From CAWIOX01 sp963837775 (GTDB lineage Bacteria; Pseudomonadota; Gammaproteobacteria; Burkholderiales; Burkholderiaceae_D), in contig CAWIOX010000004.1 in NCBI GenBank assembly GCA_963837775.1, forward strand, positions 124,001-188,000: a DNA stretch of 64,000 nucleotides. The letters run 5' to 3'. Both the position numbers and the translations under genes were made by a program. Positions within the stretch are counted from its first letter, which is position 1. Each line of letters begins with the position of its first letter. The notes beneath the pieces are model-generated. The model saw nothing but the letters and a program-made list of their open reading frames with translations, had not been told where the DNA came from and made no database searches. Positions 1 to 7,912 of the stretch are shown piece by piece.

Positions 1-16
1 ATCGAATTTACCCCGC

Positions 17-48
17 AAAAAAAGCCGACCATCATGGTCGGCTTTTTT
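17..48. terminator. bidirectional rho-independent terminator
   Basis: The 8-bp stem GCCGACCA/TGGTCGGC (24-31 and 35-42) has a 3-nt loop, A-run 17-23 on its left and T-run 43-48 on its right. It can therefore terminate transcription in either direction: the unseen gene to the left on the plus strand, and rlmD reading in from the right. Confidence 0.85.
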
Positions 49-60
49 ATCAAAACGGAC

Positions 61-136
61 GGAGTATATGATGAAACACCCCCCCTTCCGCAATGATTAC
101 TTAGGGGAAAATCGATACACCTGCCAGTATATTTTT
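61..136 (+). repeat. dispersed intergenic element, copy 1
   Basis: This is one of nine copies in the window of an element of about 75 bp. It begins GGAGTAT, carries the core TTCCGCAATGATT and ends CCAGTATATTTTT. It lies 27 bp beyond the rlmD stop. A small frame starting at 68 with GGAG ahead of it falls entirely inside this element and is not called as a gene. Confidence 0.7.
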
Positions 137-163
137 CAGCCCAAAGTATAAGTCGGCGAAATA

Positions 164-1507
164 TTATTGATTTACCAGGTCAAATACAGCCATCGATTCC
201 ACATGCGCGGTGTGTGGAAACATGTTCACGACACCAGCAAACTTCAGGGCGTACCCACCCTCCAGCACCAGCAAACCGGCATCGCGCGCCAGTGTAGAGG
301 GGCTGCACGATACATATACAATACGCTTTGGCATCATGTCGGGGCGCACCTGCCGCAAGCCGATCAAGGCCTGGCAGACAGCCATCGCACCGTCGCGCGG
401 CGGATCAATCAGCAGGCGGTCAAACTTACCCATCGCAATAAGATCTTCGGTCGTCGCCTCAAACAAATTACGGCAGAAAAAGCTGGTTTTATCTGCCAGT
501 CCGTTCTCCTTGGCATTTTCCAGTGCGCGCTCAGTCAGTGCGGTACTTCCTTCAATACCGACCACTTCCCGCGCCAGCGTGGCAATCGGCAGGGTGAAAT
601 TACCCAGGCCGCAGAATAAATCAGCCACCCTATCATCCGCCTGCACATCCAACAGTCGCAACGCACGCGCCACCATCACCCGATTGATCTGATGGTTTAC
701 CTGCGTAAAGTCAGTTGGCTTGAATGGCATCCTGACGCCGAACTCGGGCAAGGAGTAATGCAGCGCAATATCTTCAGGGTAAAACGGCACGGCGGTATCC
801 GGCCCTTTGGTTTGCAACCACCATTGCACCCTGTATTGATCAGCAAATTCTTTCAGCTTAACCTCGTCCTCTGCCGTTAATGGCGCCATGATGCGCAATA
901 CCAGCGCAGTCACTTCCTCCGCCACTGCCAGCTCAATTTGCGGCAACTGACGAACTATCGTCAGCGATTCGATCAGGCGGCGCAGCGGCACCAGCATTGC
1001 AGAAACATGTGGCGGCAGCACTTCACAGCTCTTCATGTCGGTAATGTAACGCGACTTCTTTTCGTGAAAGCCGACAAGAACACCGCCTTTTTTGGGAACA
1101 TGGTTGACCGACAGGCGCGCCCGGTAGCGATAGCCCCAGGTCGGGCCGTAAATTGGCCGCATCATGGTTTCCGGCTTCACGCGGCCAATGTGCCACAGAT
1201 TATCTTCCAGTACGCGCTGCTTGGTAGCGACCTGGGCCGAAGGCTCCAGATGCTGCATTGCGCAACCGCCGCACAGTCCAAAATAAGTGCATTGCGGCTT
1301 GACGCGCAAAGAGGACTCCCGCCTCACATCAATGATGGTCGCAGCTTCCCAACTGGCTTTTTTGCGATAAGTCTGATAACTGACGAGTTCGCCTGGCAAT
1401 GCACCCTCGACAAATACGACCTTGCCGATCGTACCGTCTTCGTTTTGAAGGTGACCTACGCCACGCGCGTCCATATCCAGGGATTCTATTTCAATGGTGT
1501 GCTGCAT
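164..1507 (-). CDS. rlmD: 23S rRNA (uracil-1939-C5)-methyltransferase RlmD
   Basis: This enzyme makes m5U at position 1939 of 23S rRNA with SAM (RumA family). The 447-aa protein has an N-terminal TRAM-like domain (IESLDMDARGVGHLQ), an iron-sulfur cysteine cluster of the form CxxxxxCxxC (CTYFGLCGGC) and a C-terminal SAM-methyltransferase domain with the nucleophile loop 'VSCSPSTLARD'. A longer frame starts at 1639, but its first 44 residues do not look like the family, so the ATG at 1507 is preferred even though no clear ribosome binding site precedes it. It lies downstream of rpoS on the same strand with a 248-bp gap, so it is probably transcribed separately. Confidence 0.93.
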   Translation of the reverse strand: MQHTIEIESLDMDARGVGHLQNEDGTIGKVVFVEGALPGELVSYQTYRKKASWEAATIIDVRRESSLRVKPQCTYFGLCGGCAMQHLEPSAQVATKQRVLEDNLWHIGRVKPETMMRPIYGPTWGYRYRARLSVNHVPKKGGVLVGFHEKKSRYITDMKSCEVLPPHVSAMLVPLRRLIESLTIVRQLPQIELAVAEEVTALVLRIMAPLTAEDEVKLKEFADQYRVQWWLQTKGPDTAVPFYPEDIALHYSLPEFGVRMPFKPTDFTQVNHQINRVMVARALRLLDVQADDRVADLFCGLGNFTLPIATLAREVVGIEGSTALTERALENAKENGLADKTSFFCRNLFEATTEDLIAMGKFDRLLIDPPRDGAMAVCQALIGLRQVRPDMMPKRIVYVSCSPSTLARDAGLLVLEGGYALKFAGVVNMFPHTAHVESMAVFDLVNQ

Positions 1508-1687
1508 ATATATAATAAAAAATGAAGCCTGGCCCAATAGCGGCCAAGAAATTATTAAAAAGTCGGTAATTGATGGTGGCAGTTGAAAGCCGTGCCGGAG
1601 TCGTTCAGCCTTACGGCCGAATAATCGCATAAATACCATGCACCCTGCAGAATGTTAAAGGCAAGAAGCTGGCAATTCTTCGATCAT

Positions 1688-1722
1688 GAATGACGCCTTA
1701 ATGCCCTGCAGGCACGTCATTC
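1688..1722 (-). terminator. weak hairpin after rpoS
   Basis: GAATGACG (1688-1695) pairs with CGTCATTC (1715-1722), 33 bp beyond the rpoS stop. There is no T-run, so this is at best a weak or factor-assisted terminator. The rest of the 1508-1755 spacer shows nothing recognisable. Confidence 0.3.
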
Positions 1723-1755
1723 GTCTTGAATTTTGTCAATACTATCAATGCGAAG

Positions 1756-2775
1756 TTACAACAAGGCGTCCCTGCCAACACCCTTGGCAACCAGTGAGCG
1801 CTTCAACTTGATCAGCGCCTCCTGCTGTATCTGGCGCACACGTTCACGTGTCACACCCATCTCTTCAGCCAGCATTTCCAGCGTTGCCGGATCATCATTA
1901 TCCAGCCCAAAACGGCGCATGACCACAATGCGCTGCTTGTCCGGCAGTTTTTTTAGCCACTCGCGCACCAAAATCGTCATTTCATGCTGCTCGGCGCGGG
2001 AATCAGGCGCATCCTCGCCATCACTCGGCAGCATGTCCATCAAGCTTGATTGCGGATCGCTATCGAGCGGAGCATCCAGCGATGTTGCATGCTCCGACAA
2101 TGCCAGGATGTCCTGCACATCTTCTATCGGCCTGCCAAGCAGATGAGCAATATCATCCACGCAGGCATCCTTGCCATCATGATGCTGCGATTCCAGATGG
2201 TATTTGGCTCTTAATACCTGATTCAATTCGCGCACCATATGAACCGGCAGCCGCACGGTACGCGCCTGGTTCATGATCGCCCGCTCGATATTCTGTCGTA
2301 TCCACCAAGTAGCATATGTCGAAAAACGGAACCCGCGTTCCGGCTCAAACTTGTCTATCGCGCGCATCAAACCGAGGTTGCCTTCCTCTATCATGTCGAG
2401 CAACACGACGCCGCGATTAATGTAATGCTTGGCGATTGACACCACCAGACGCAGATTGTGCTCAATCATTTTCTGGCGCGCTTCAAAATTGCCCTGTTTG
2501 GCTAAAGTCGAGTAACTCAACTCTTCGGCAGCGGTCAGCAACGGGCGGGCGCCAATTTTATTCAGATAATGCTGCGTGGTGTCAGTCGAAAGCTCCGTGG
2601 CCAGCACCGTCTTCAACTCATCCACGCCAACCAGAACCACACCCGCCTCGGCTCTTGCCTCACCATCCACCGACACGCCACCCTCTTCACCGAATGCATC
2701 CAATGGCGCTTCGGATAAATCATCCGGCTCCACTTCATCTTCTTGATCTAGATTGTCGTGCGGCTTATGTGTCAT
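1756..2775 (-). CDS. rpoS: RNA polymerase sigma factor RpoS
   Basis: This is the stationary-phase and general-stress sigma factor of the sigma-70 family. The 339-aa protein has an acidic N-terminus, region 1.2/2 including 'EGNLGLMRAIDKFEP' and 'FSTYATWWIRQNIERA' (the -10 recognition part of region 2), region 3, and the region 4.2 helix-turn-helix 'GVTRERVRQIQQEALIKLK' that reads the -35 element. The ATG is preceded by AGG seven bases away, and that Shine-Dalgarno sequence overlaps the nlpD stop, implying coupling with nlpD. The order surE-pcm-nlpD-rpoS is the classical stress-survival arrangement. In related bacteria a main rpoS promoter lies inside nlpD; I did not identify one here. Confidence 0.97.
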   Translation of the reverse strand: MTHKPHDNLDQEDEVEPDDLSEAPLDAFGEEGGVSVDGEARAEAGVVLVGVDELKTVLATELSTDTTQHYLNKIGARPLLTAAEELSYSTLAKQGNFEARQKMIEHNLRLVVSIAKHYINRGVVLLDMIEEGNLGLMRAIDKFEPERGFRFSTYATWWIRQNIERAIMNQARTVRLPVHMVRELNQVLRAKYHLESQHHDGKDACVDDIAHLLGRPIEDVQDILALSEHATSLDAPLDSDPQSSLMDMLPSDGEDAPDSRAEQHEMTILVREWLKKLPDKQRIVVMRRFGLDNDDPATLEMLAEEMGVTRERVRQIQQEALIKLKRSLVAKGVGRDALL

Positions 2776-2783
2776 GGTGGCAC

Positions 2784-3728
2784 CTAACGATTGGGCAGGA
2801 ATCTGGATGGATCGACCGGCTTGCCCTGCTGGCGGATTTCGAAATGAAGTTTCACAGCATCAGCATCAGAGTTACCCATTTCAGCAATTTTCTGACCCTT
2901 GCTGACGCTCTCACCCTCTTTTACCAAAATACTTTTGTTATGCGCATAGGCGGACAACAAACTGCTCGTATGCTTTACGATGACGAGATTGCCGTAGCCG
3001 CGAATACCGCTACCGGCATACATCACCTTGCCGGAACCGGCTGCGACCACATGCTGTCCGAGCTTGCCGGCGATATCGATGCCCTTGCTCTTGCCGTCAT
3101 CAAATGTCGCGATCACCTTGCCGGTTGCAGGCCACATCCATGCGACCCCATCTTCATCACCGGCAGTTGGCTCGACAATCTTTTCGGTTTTTGCTTCTGC
3201 TGGTTTGACGACGCTTGCAACAGCCACTGCCGACGTTGTGGACTCTGTTTTTTGCATTTCTGCCAATGTACTGTCTGAGTATGCACGCTTATCACCACGC
3301 GGCATGGTTTTATTGGCTGTATTGCCAGCATTGACCGCCGATGACGGACCGGAAGAAGATAAGGTACGCACCTCGACCCCTGGAGGACTGACGCTGCCAG
3401 TCTGTGCGCCACCGGCATTTGCCTCTGGCGGCAACACGCGCAATATCTGATCAACCTTGATGTCGTTGGCATTGGTCAAATTATTCCATGCAACGATGTC
3501 GCGGTAATTCTGTCCATGTTCAAGTGCGATCCGATATAGCGTATCGCCTTTTTTCACTAGGTAGTTGCCCCGCGTAACGACATGCGGCTTTTCCACTTCC
3601 GTTGTTTTTACAGACGTTGCACGGTCAACTACCGGAGCTGGTGCGCGCGTAGTGGTCGTAGTGCCGCATGCCGCCAGCATACCGGCCAATACTACCAACA
3701 GTGCTGAACGTATCTTTTTCATTCTCAT
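2784..3728 (-). CDS. nlpD: NlpD-like lipoprotein, LysM + degenerate LytM (amidase activator)
   Basis: This is an outer-membrane lipoprotein expected to activate a periplasmic cell-wall amidase during daughter-cell separation. It has a lipoprotein signal (VVLAGMLAAC), a LysM domain (YLVKKGDTLYRIALEHG onward), a low-complexity linker and a C-terminal M23/LytM domain. The zinc ligands of active LytM enzymes appear replaced ('SKGIDIAG' where His is expected, 'KLHFEIR' at the second site), as in catalytically dead activators of the NlpD/EnvC type. Start: the ATG at 3728 (or 3722) places the signal peptide correctly; the longer frame from 3854 runs into pcm. It lies between pcm and rpoS on one strand. 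Confidence 0.9.
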   Translation of the reverse strand: MRMKKIRSALLVVLAGMLAACGTTTTTRAPAPVVDRATSVKTTEVEKPHVVTRGNYLVKKGDTLYRIALEHGQNYRDIVAWNNLTNANDIKVDQILRVLPPEANAGGAQTGSVSPPGVEVRTLSSSGPSSAVNAGNTANKTMPRGDKRAYSDSTLAEMQKTESTTSAVAVASVVKPAEAKTEKIVEPTAGDEDGVAWMWPATGKVIATFDDGKSKGIDIAGKLGQHVVAAGSGKVMYAGSGIRGYGNLVIVKHTSSLLSAYAHNKSILVKEGESVSKGQKIAEMGNSDADAVKLHFEIRQQGKPVDPSRFLPNR

Positions 3729-3793
3729 CAAATTCAATTCTATTTTTATTTCCACATGACTTGCTTGTTCGATTTGCTGTGATATTACATATT

Positions 3794-4663
3794 TCATGCA
3801 ACACCTGAACGCAAAGGGACGAAATGGCAGTTTTCCAGCGTGGTGCTGGTCCACTCGGATTTTCCCAGGCGCTCGATTAATTGCAATACCTGATTACCCT
3901 CGCCAACCGGTGCAACCAGGCGGCCGCCAATTGCCAACTGTTCCAGCAGCAACCGCGGCACCTCCATCCCGGCCGCAGCAAGGATTATGCCGTCAAACGG
4001 CGCCACTTGCGGCAGTCCTAGCATACCATCTCCGTAATGCAAGCGGATATTTGGGATACGCATGGGTCGCAGGTTATTTTTGGCCAACTCATGCAAGGGT
4101 TTGAGGCGTTCAATCGTAAAAACTTCTTTTGCCACCAGCGACAGCACTGCCGCCTGATAGCCGCAACCGGTGCCGATTTCCAGCACATGCTGCAATCCGC
4201 GTCCGTTACGCAATATCTCGATCATTCTTGCCACAATATAAGGCTGCGAGATGGTCTGCTGATGACCAATAGGCAAAGAGACATCCACATAAGCCTGGCT
4301 TGAAAATCCTGGCTCGATGAAAAGATGGCGTTGCACCGCCTCCATTGCCCGCAGCACGGTGCCATCCCTGATCCCTTGCTTGGCCAGGCGAGCCACCATT
4401 GCATGTCGCAGCGAATCGGGCACCAGCGGAACGCTGCGCACCGGACTGGTCTCGCGCGGCTCAACTGGTTTAACCGACTTGAGCTGCTGGAAATAGGATG
4501 CAGGCGCAGAAATCTTGCGCCCGTCATGTTCCGCTGCATTTTTTGTTGCGGTTTGGGGGGTTGCCACACGCATCGATGACAAAGACTTGCCGGCCTGCGA
4601 CTCGGCGTTCTTTCCCCCGAGGGAAGACAGCGTCAGCGGAAACCGCTTGGCCTTGTCGGTCAT
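3794..4663 (-). CDS. pcm: protein-L-isoaspartate O-methyltransferase
   Basis: It uses SAM to methylate abnormal isoaspartyl residues so that damaged proteins can be repaired. The SAM-binding motif I is 'EIGTGCGYQAAVL', and a family-typical 'ISQPYIVARMIEIL' precedes it. At 289 aa it is longer than the usual roughly 210-230 aa; the extra 75 or so N-terminal residues are Ser/Thr/Lys-rich and look disordered. Its ATG overlaps the surE stop by four bases (ATGA), which indicates translational coupling with surE. Confidence 0.95.
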   Translation of the reverse strand: MTDKAKRFPLTLSSLGGKNAESQAGKSLSSMRVATPQTATKNAAEHDGRKISAPASYFQQLKSVKPVEPRETSPVRSVPLVPDSLRHAMVARLAKQGIRDGTVLRAMEAVQRHLFIEPGFSSQAYVDVSLPIGHQQTISQPYIVARMIEILRNGRGLQHVLEIGTGCGYQAAVLSLVAKEVFTIERLKPLHELAKNNLRPMRIPNIRLHYGDGMLGLPQVAPFDGIILAAAGMEVPRLLLEQLAIGGRLVAPVGEGNQVLQLIERLGKSEWTSTTLENCHFVPLRSGVA

Positions 4664-5397
4664 AACAAGCCTTTCTTGAGCGCATCCAACTGCGTGGCAT
4701 GGGTCAAATCAATTTGCAGCGGCGTCACCGACACATAACCCCTGGCAGTTGCATCGAAATCCGTGCCTACACCGGCATCCCTGGCGCCGCCAGCCGGGCC
4801 GATCCAGAATATTTCACGGCCATGCGGGTCCAGCGCCCTGATCACCGCCTCGGATTGATGCCGTTTACCCAGACGCGTGGCCAGCATCCCGGGGATCTCG
4901 TCATAAGGACGGTTCGGGATATTCACGTTGAGCAGATAAGGTTTTTGCAGTGCATCGAAACGGCGCTCGACCACTTCACGCGCCACGCGTGCGGCGGCTT
5001 CCAGCTGGCCCCAGCCTTTTTCTACCTGTGAAAACGCGATGGACGGAATCCCGAACAGGAAACCCTCTGTGGCGGCCGCGACCGTACCGGAATACAACGT
5101 GTCATCCCCCATGTTCTGGCCTTGATTGATGCCTGACACGATCAGATCCGGCTTATAAGAGAGTACGCCGGTAAGCGCTATATGCACGCAATCGGACGGC
5201 GTGCCGTTGACGAAGTAAAAACCATTCGCCGCGCGATATACCGAAAGCGGTCGATCCAGCGTGAGCGAATTGGAAGAACCGGAGCGGTTGCTGTCAGGGG
5301 CAACCACGACAATTTCCGCGATTGGCGCCAGTGCATCGGCCAGGGCGATGATCCCCGGCGCCAAATAACCATCATCATTACTGATTAGTATTCTCAT
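4660..5397 (-). CDS. surE: 5'/3'-nucleotidase SurE
   Basis: This is a stationary-phase survival phosphatase acting on nucleoside 5'- and 3'-monophosphates, metal dependent and cytoplasmic. The N-terminus 'MRILISNDDGYLAPGI' carries the Asp-Asp metal-binding motif, and 'NGTPSDCVHIALTG' and 'VSGINQGQNMGDDTLYSGTVAAA' contain the other conserved loops. At 245 aa it has normal length. It is the first gene of the apparent surE-pcm-nlpD-rpoS transcription unit and overlaps pcm by four bases. No strong Shine-Dalgarno sequence precedes the ATG. Confidence 0.97.
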   Translation of the reverse strand: MRILISNDDGYLAPGIIALADALAPIAEIVVVAPDSNRSGSSNSLTLDRPLSVYRAANGFYFVNGTPSDCVHIALTGVLSYKPDLIVSGINQGQNMGDDTLYSGTVAAATEGFLFGIPSIAFSQVEKGWGQLEAAARVAREVVERRFDALQKPYLLNVNIPNRPYDEIPGMLATRLGKRHQSEAVIRALDPHGREIFWIGPAGGARDAGVGTDFDATARGYVSVTPLQIDLTHATQLDALKKGLL

Positions 5398-5652
5398 ATG
5401 CCGATTTTACCCGAAGCGATAGTGCTGATTCACAACAGATTGCAGCATATCCGCGCCAATGCATGATTTGCATCAATTACAAATGATTATCGCGCATCTT
5501 TTCCAGAGGCAGGAAGAAACATGACCGCCATCCACGGCACGACAGCCGACAGACCGGCATGCTGGCGCGGGGAATGTGGCGCCACAAGAAACGCCGCACT
5601 ACCTGGCGCGCAAAGATCCCGCCCCTGCCGAAACAGCATACTGCCTGCTGTA
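5398..5652. other. intergenic region upstream of surE
   Basis: This is presumably the surE promoter region. A 45-codon plus-strand frame (5520-5657) starts with ATG after AGGAAG and contains three Cys, but it has no recognisable family and is not called as a gene. Nothing else is evident. Confidence 0.35.
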
Positions 5653-5653
5653 T

Positions 5654-5682
5654 AAAAAATGCCGCAATGATTGATTGCGGCA
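5654..5682 (-). terminator. terminator of the ferritin-like/UspA unit
   Basis: On the minus strand a perfect 9-bp stem (TGCCGCAAT/ATTGCGGCA, 5660-5668 and 5674-5682, 5-nt loop) is followed by six T. It lies about 80 bp past the stop of the ferritin-like gene. Confidence 0.88.
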
Positions 5683-5764
5683 ACTGCCCTGTTTTGCCAC
5701 CTACCCCGACAATATCCAGCCACTCAACTGGAGCGCCGCCAATGGCAACAGCGGGCGGACAGAT

Positions 5765-6067
5765 TTACTCCGGATCCTTGTGCTGCGCGGTAATCGGCCC
5801 TGCCTTGAACAAGGCTTCGCGCAGTTCGCGATCCATTTTCGGATCGCGGCGGCGTATCCACTCCAGCAACATCGATGCGTGCTCTTTTTCCTCATCGCGG
5901 TTATGCGCGAGGATGCGCCTCAATTCAGGATCGGTGCAGGCGTCAAAACGCTGGTTATACCAGTCAACCGCCTCCAGCTCCTCCATCAGGGAAGTGATAG
6001 CGCGGTGCATGTCCATCGTCGGGGCAGACAATTTCTCGACCGGTTCGTGATAGCCTTCATTCGACAT
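5765..6067 (-). CDS. encapsulated-ferritin-type (EncFtn) ferritin-like protein
   Basis: A 100-aa two-helix ferritin-like protein of the EncFtn family, which oxidises and mineralises iron and in characterised cases is loaded into an encapsulin nanocompartment. The family ferroxidase residues are visible: E30 in 'MEELEAVDWYNQR', W36 and Y37, and the ExxH pair E60/H63 in 'HNRDEEKEHA', offset by two from my recollection of the Rhodospirillum rubrum protein. The protein ends 'GPITAQHKDPE', right after the catalytic domain. It lacks the C-terminal hydrophobic cargo peptide usual in the family; the other frames after the stop do not supply one, and no encapsulin gene is next to it. A good AAAGGAG precedes the ATG. 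It lies 27 bp downstream of uspA. Confidence 0.85.
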   Translation of the reverse strand: MSNEGYHEPVEKLSAPTMDMHRAITSLMEELEAVDWYNQRFDACTDPELRRILAHNRDEEKEHASMLLEWIRRRDPKMDRELREALFKAGPITAQHKDPE

Positions 6068-6094
6068 GATGTGCTCCTTTCAAATCCCGCCTGC

Positions 6095-6532
6095 TTAACG
6101 TATAACCAGCACTGGCAGCTGGGTATGCGCCAGCACTTTTTGCGTCACGCTACCCAGCAGCAAGCCCTTGAGTCCACTGCGGCCATGCGATGCCATGACG
6201 ATGGCATCGCAACCATTTTTCTGCGCCACATTCACAATCGATTCATGGGCCTGATTGCCGACCACGTGCAGCGTGTCGCAAGGCACGCCCGCCTGGTCTG
6301 CGGCATTTTTAACGGCGGACAGATAGTGCGCGGCATGTTCTTCGGAATCCTTCCTGAACTGCTCCCGGGTATTTTCAACCATCTCGGTCTGCAAAGTGAT
6401 CACGCTGAATTCCTGACTGACATGCAAGCCCGTCACGCTCGCGTTCATGCATTTGGCGAACGCCATACACTGTTCGATCGCAATCGCAGACAAATCGGAG
6501 CCGTCAACCGGCAATAAAAGGTGTTTGAACAT
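6095..6532 (-). CDS. universal stress protein, UspA family
   Basis: A single Usp domain of 145 aa, a cytoplasmic nucleotide-binding stress protein. The N-terminus 'MFKHLLLPVDGSDLS' and the ATP-binding signature near the C-terminus ('MASHGRSGLKGLLLGSVTQKVL', of the Gx2Gx9G(S/T) type) are both present, so it is likely the ATP-binding class. The ATG at 6532 has AGGAAAGG ahead of it; a longer frame to 6646 has no family support. It lies directly upstream of the ferritin-like gene on the same strand, and an FNR/Anr-type palindrome lies 221 bp upstream, so low-oxygen induction is plausible. That regulation is inferred. Confidence 0.93.
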   Translation of the reverse strand: MFKHLLLPVDGSDLSAIAIEQCMAFAKCMNASVTGLHVSQEFSVITLQTEMVENTREQFRKDSEEHAAHYLSAVKNAADQAGVPCDTLHVVGNQAHESIVNVAQKNGCDAIVMASHGRSGLKGLLLGSVTQKVLAHTQLPVLVIR

Positions 6533-6656
6533 GATGCCTTTCCTAAAAAGTGATTGACTCGGAGCACAGTCGGATACAGGGAAATCAGCGACCAAACTGG
6601 CCTTCATCCGGCATGTTCCGGGCGTCGATGTACTGCGCCGGACCATCTGCTGCTGA

Positions 6657-6671
6657 TTGATATTTCATCAA
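6657..6671 (-). promoter_or_regulatory. imperfect FNR/CRP-like half-site pair
   Basis: TTGAT and ATCAA are separated by 5 nt rather than the canonical 4. It lies between the perfect box at 6753 and the uspA start. It may be chance or a weak second site. Confidence 0.25.
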
Positions 6672-6752
6672 ATCGACTGCTTTCGCAATAACAACAGCTT
6701 AAGGCAGAATATTGTCGCTGGCATAAATCCCCGGCGGATATTTCTTGAAAGA

Positions 6753-6766
6753 TTGATGGGAATCAA
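6753..6766 (-). promoter_or_regulatory. FNR/Anr-type box upstream of uspA
   Basis: TTGATGGGAATCAA matches the FNR/Anr palindrome TTGAT-N4-ATCAA exactly. About 30 bases further toward uspA the minus strand reads GATTTAT, an acceptable -10 for a class II site centred near -41.5. uspA genes are known Anr/FNR targets in other proteobacteria. Binding here is inferred from sequence alone. Confidence 0.6.
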
Positions 6767-6813
6767 GCCTGAGTCCATGCCTTCATGCTTGCGCCGGACC
6801 GGCGCTGAGCTTG

Positions 6814-6844
6814 AAAAAATAGGCGGCAGAAAGAATCCTGCCGC
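6814..6844 (-). terminator. terminator after the DUF4404 gene
   Basis: The minus-strand stem GCGGCAG/CTGCCGC (6823-6829 and 6838-6844, 8-nt loop) is followed within three bases by six T. It lies 50 bp past the DUF4404 stop, so uspA needs its own promoter. Confidence 0.7.
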
Positions 6845-6893
6845 GGGCTGCGGCGACCGGCATCCCAGCACGCTTTGCAAATCGCAAAACGGC

Positions 6894-7166
6894 TTACACG
6901 CCCAGTCGTGCCAGCATGTCGCGTATTTCCCTGAGAACCGGCTCCAGTTTTGGATGCCGGGCGGCGAACGTGGCTGAAATCTCCTGCACCCGCTCACCCA
7001 GCGCATCGGCGATCGATTCGTCATGCTCCTCTTTCGACAGCAGGTTCTGGATATCCTTGTCCAGCACCTGCAGCAAATCCTTGAGCTCATCATCGACCTG
7101 GTCGGCGGCACCCAGATTGGTGTGCAATTTTTTCAGGCTGTCTTTCAGATTTTCTTTGTTCATCAT
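6894..7166 (-). CDS. DUF4404 family small acidic helical protein
   Basis: A 90-aa, highly charged protein predicted to be mostly helical ('MNKENLKDSLKKLHTNL', 'VDDELKDLLQVLDKDIQNLL'). It resembles the DUF4404 family of unknown function, often seen near stress genes in betaproteobacteria. There is no signal peptide or membrane segment. Two adjacent ATG codons are possible starts; AAGG lies six bases before the first. It is monocistronic, with a terminator behind it and ispF's terminator in front. Function unknown. Confidence 0.75.
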   Translation of the reverse strand: MMNKENLKDSLKKLHTNLGAADQVDDELKDLLQVLDKDIQNLLSKEEHDESIADALGERVQEISATFAARHPKLEPVLREIRDMLARLGV

Positions 7167-7243
7167 GTTGTGCCTTGTATGAAGTCATGCGCTATTGCAT
7201 GACTCATTCTACAACCCAAAAAAGCCTGTTACACCATTGAATC

Positions 7244-7277
7244 AAAAAAAACCGATGCGGCACAAAGTCTCATCGGT
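7244..7277 (-). terminator. terminator after ispF
   Basis: On the minus strand ACCGATG pairs with CATCGGT (7251-7257 and 7271-7277, 13-nt loop), followed by eight T. It lies 30 bp beyond the ispF stop. Confidence 0.85.
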
Positions 7278-7306
7278 TATTGGATCAGCGCCAGATCGCA
7301 GGCCGG

Positions 7307-7804
7307 TCAGCCGCGGTAAATCAGCGCCACCGCTTCTGCCGCAATCCCCTCCTCGCGTCCGAGATAACCGAGCCGCTCGTTGGTCTTGGCCTTGAGGTTG
7401 ACCTGTCCCGCCGCCACGCCCAGATCGTCGGCCACATTGGCGACCATCAGCGCGATATGCGGCGCCATCTTCGGCGCCTGCGCGATGATGGTGGCATCCA
7501 GATTGCCGATCGCATAACCGGCCGCCGCAACCCGTTTGACCGCCTCGCGCAGCAGCACGCGCGAATCGGCACCGGAGAAGCGGGCGTCGGTATCCGGAAA
7601 ATGGCGGCCGATATCGCCCAGCCCGGCCGCGCCCAGCAGCGCATCGGTAATCGCGTGCAGCAATACATCGGCATCGGAATGGCCGAGCAAACCAGTCCGG
7701 TGCGGAATCGTCACGCCGCCGATGATCAGCTTGCGGCCCGGCACCAGCGCATGGCAGTCATAGCCCTGGCCGATGCGAAATGGGGGCGAAGATAAATTTG
7801 TCAT
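7307..7804 (-). CDS. ispF: 2-C-methyl-D-erythritol 2,4-cyclodiphosphate synthase
   Basis: This is the fifth step of the MEP isoprenoid pathway, cyclising CDP-ME 2-phosphate and releasing CMP. The metal-binding N-terminus 'RIGQGYDCHAL' and the 'LLGHSDADVLLHAITDALLGA' signature are intact, and the C-terminus 'KAKTNERLGYLGREEGIAAEA' is family typical. It is 165 aa from the ATG at 7804; a GTG one codon earlier has a slightly better distance to AGG. It lies downstream of ispD, the usual pairing, with one copy of the dispersed element between the two. Confidence 0.97.
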   Translation of the reverse strand: MTNLSSPPFRIGQGYDCHALVPGRKLIIGGVTIPHRTGLLGHSDADVLLHAITDALLGAAGLGDIGRHFPDTDARFSGADSRVLLREAVKRVAAAGYAIGNLDATIIAQAPKMAPHIALMVANVADDLGVAAGQVNLKAKTNERLGYLGREEGIAAEAVALIYRG

Positions 7805-7835
7805 CACTAGATAGCCTCAAATAACAGATAAAACA

Positions 7836-7912
7836 GGGGGTATCATCAAAAACACGGCGCTTGCCGCGCATAAACAAACGGGCTTTGAAAATACCTACCC
7901 CAGTATATTTTT
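7836..7912 (+). repeat. dispersed intergenic element, copy 2
   Basis: It starts GGGGGTATCAT and ends ATACCTACCCCAGTATATTTTT. Its last two bases are part of the ispD stop codon (minus strand), so the element abuts the gene end exactly. Confidence 0.75.

Noticed and set aside
68..151. 27-codon small gene with GGAG ahead of ATG
   Set aside because: It coincides with copy 1 of the dispersed element, which explains the sequence; the other copies do not keep the frame.
5520..5657. 45-codon plus-strand frame with AGGAAG and three Cys
   Set aside because: No recognisable family, no promoter and a composition typical of shadow frames; mentioned in the spacer note but not called.
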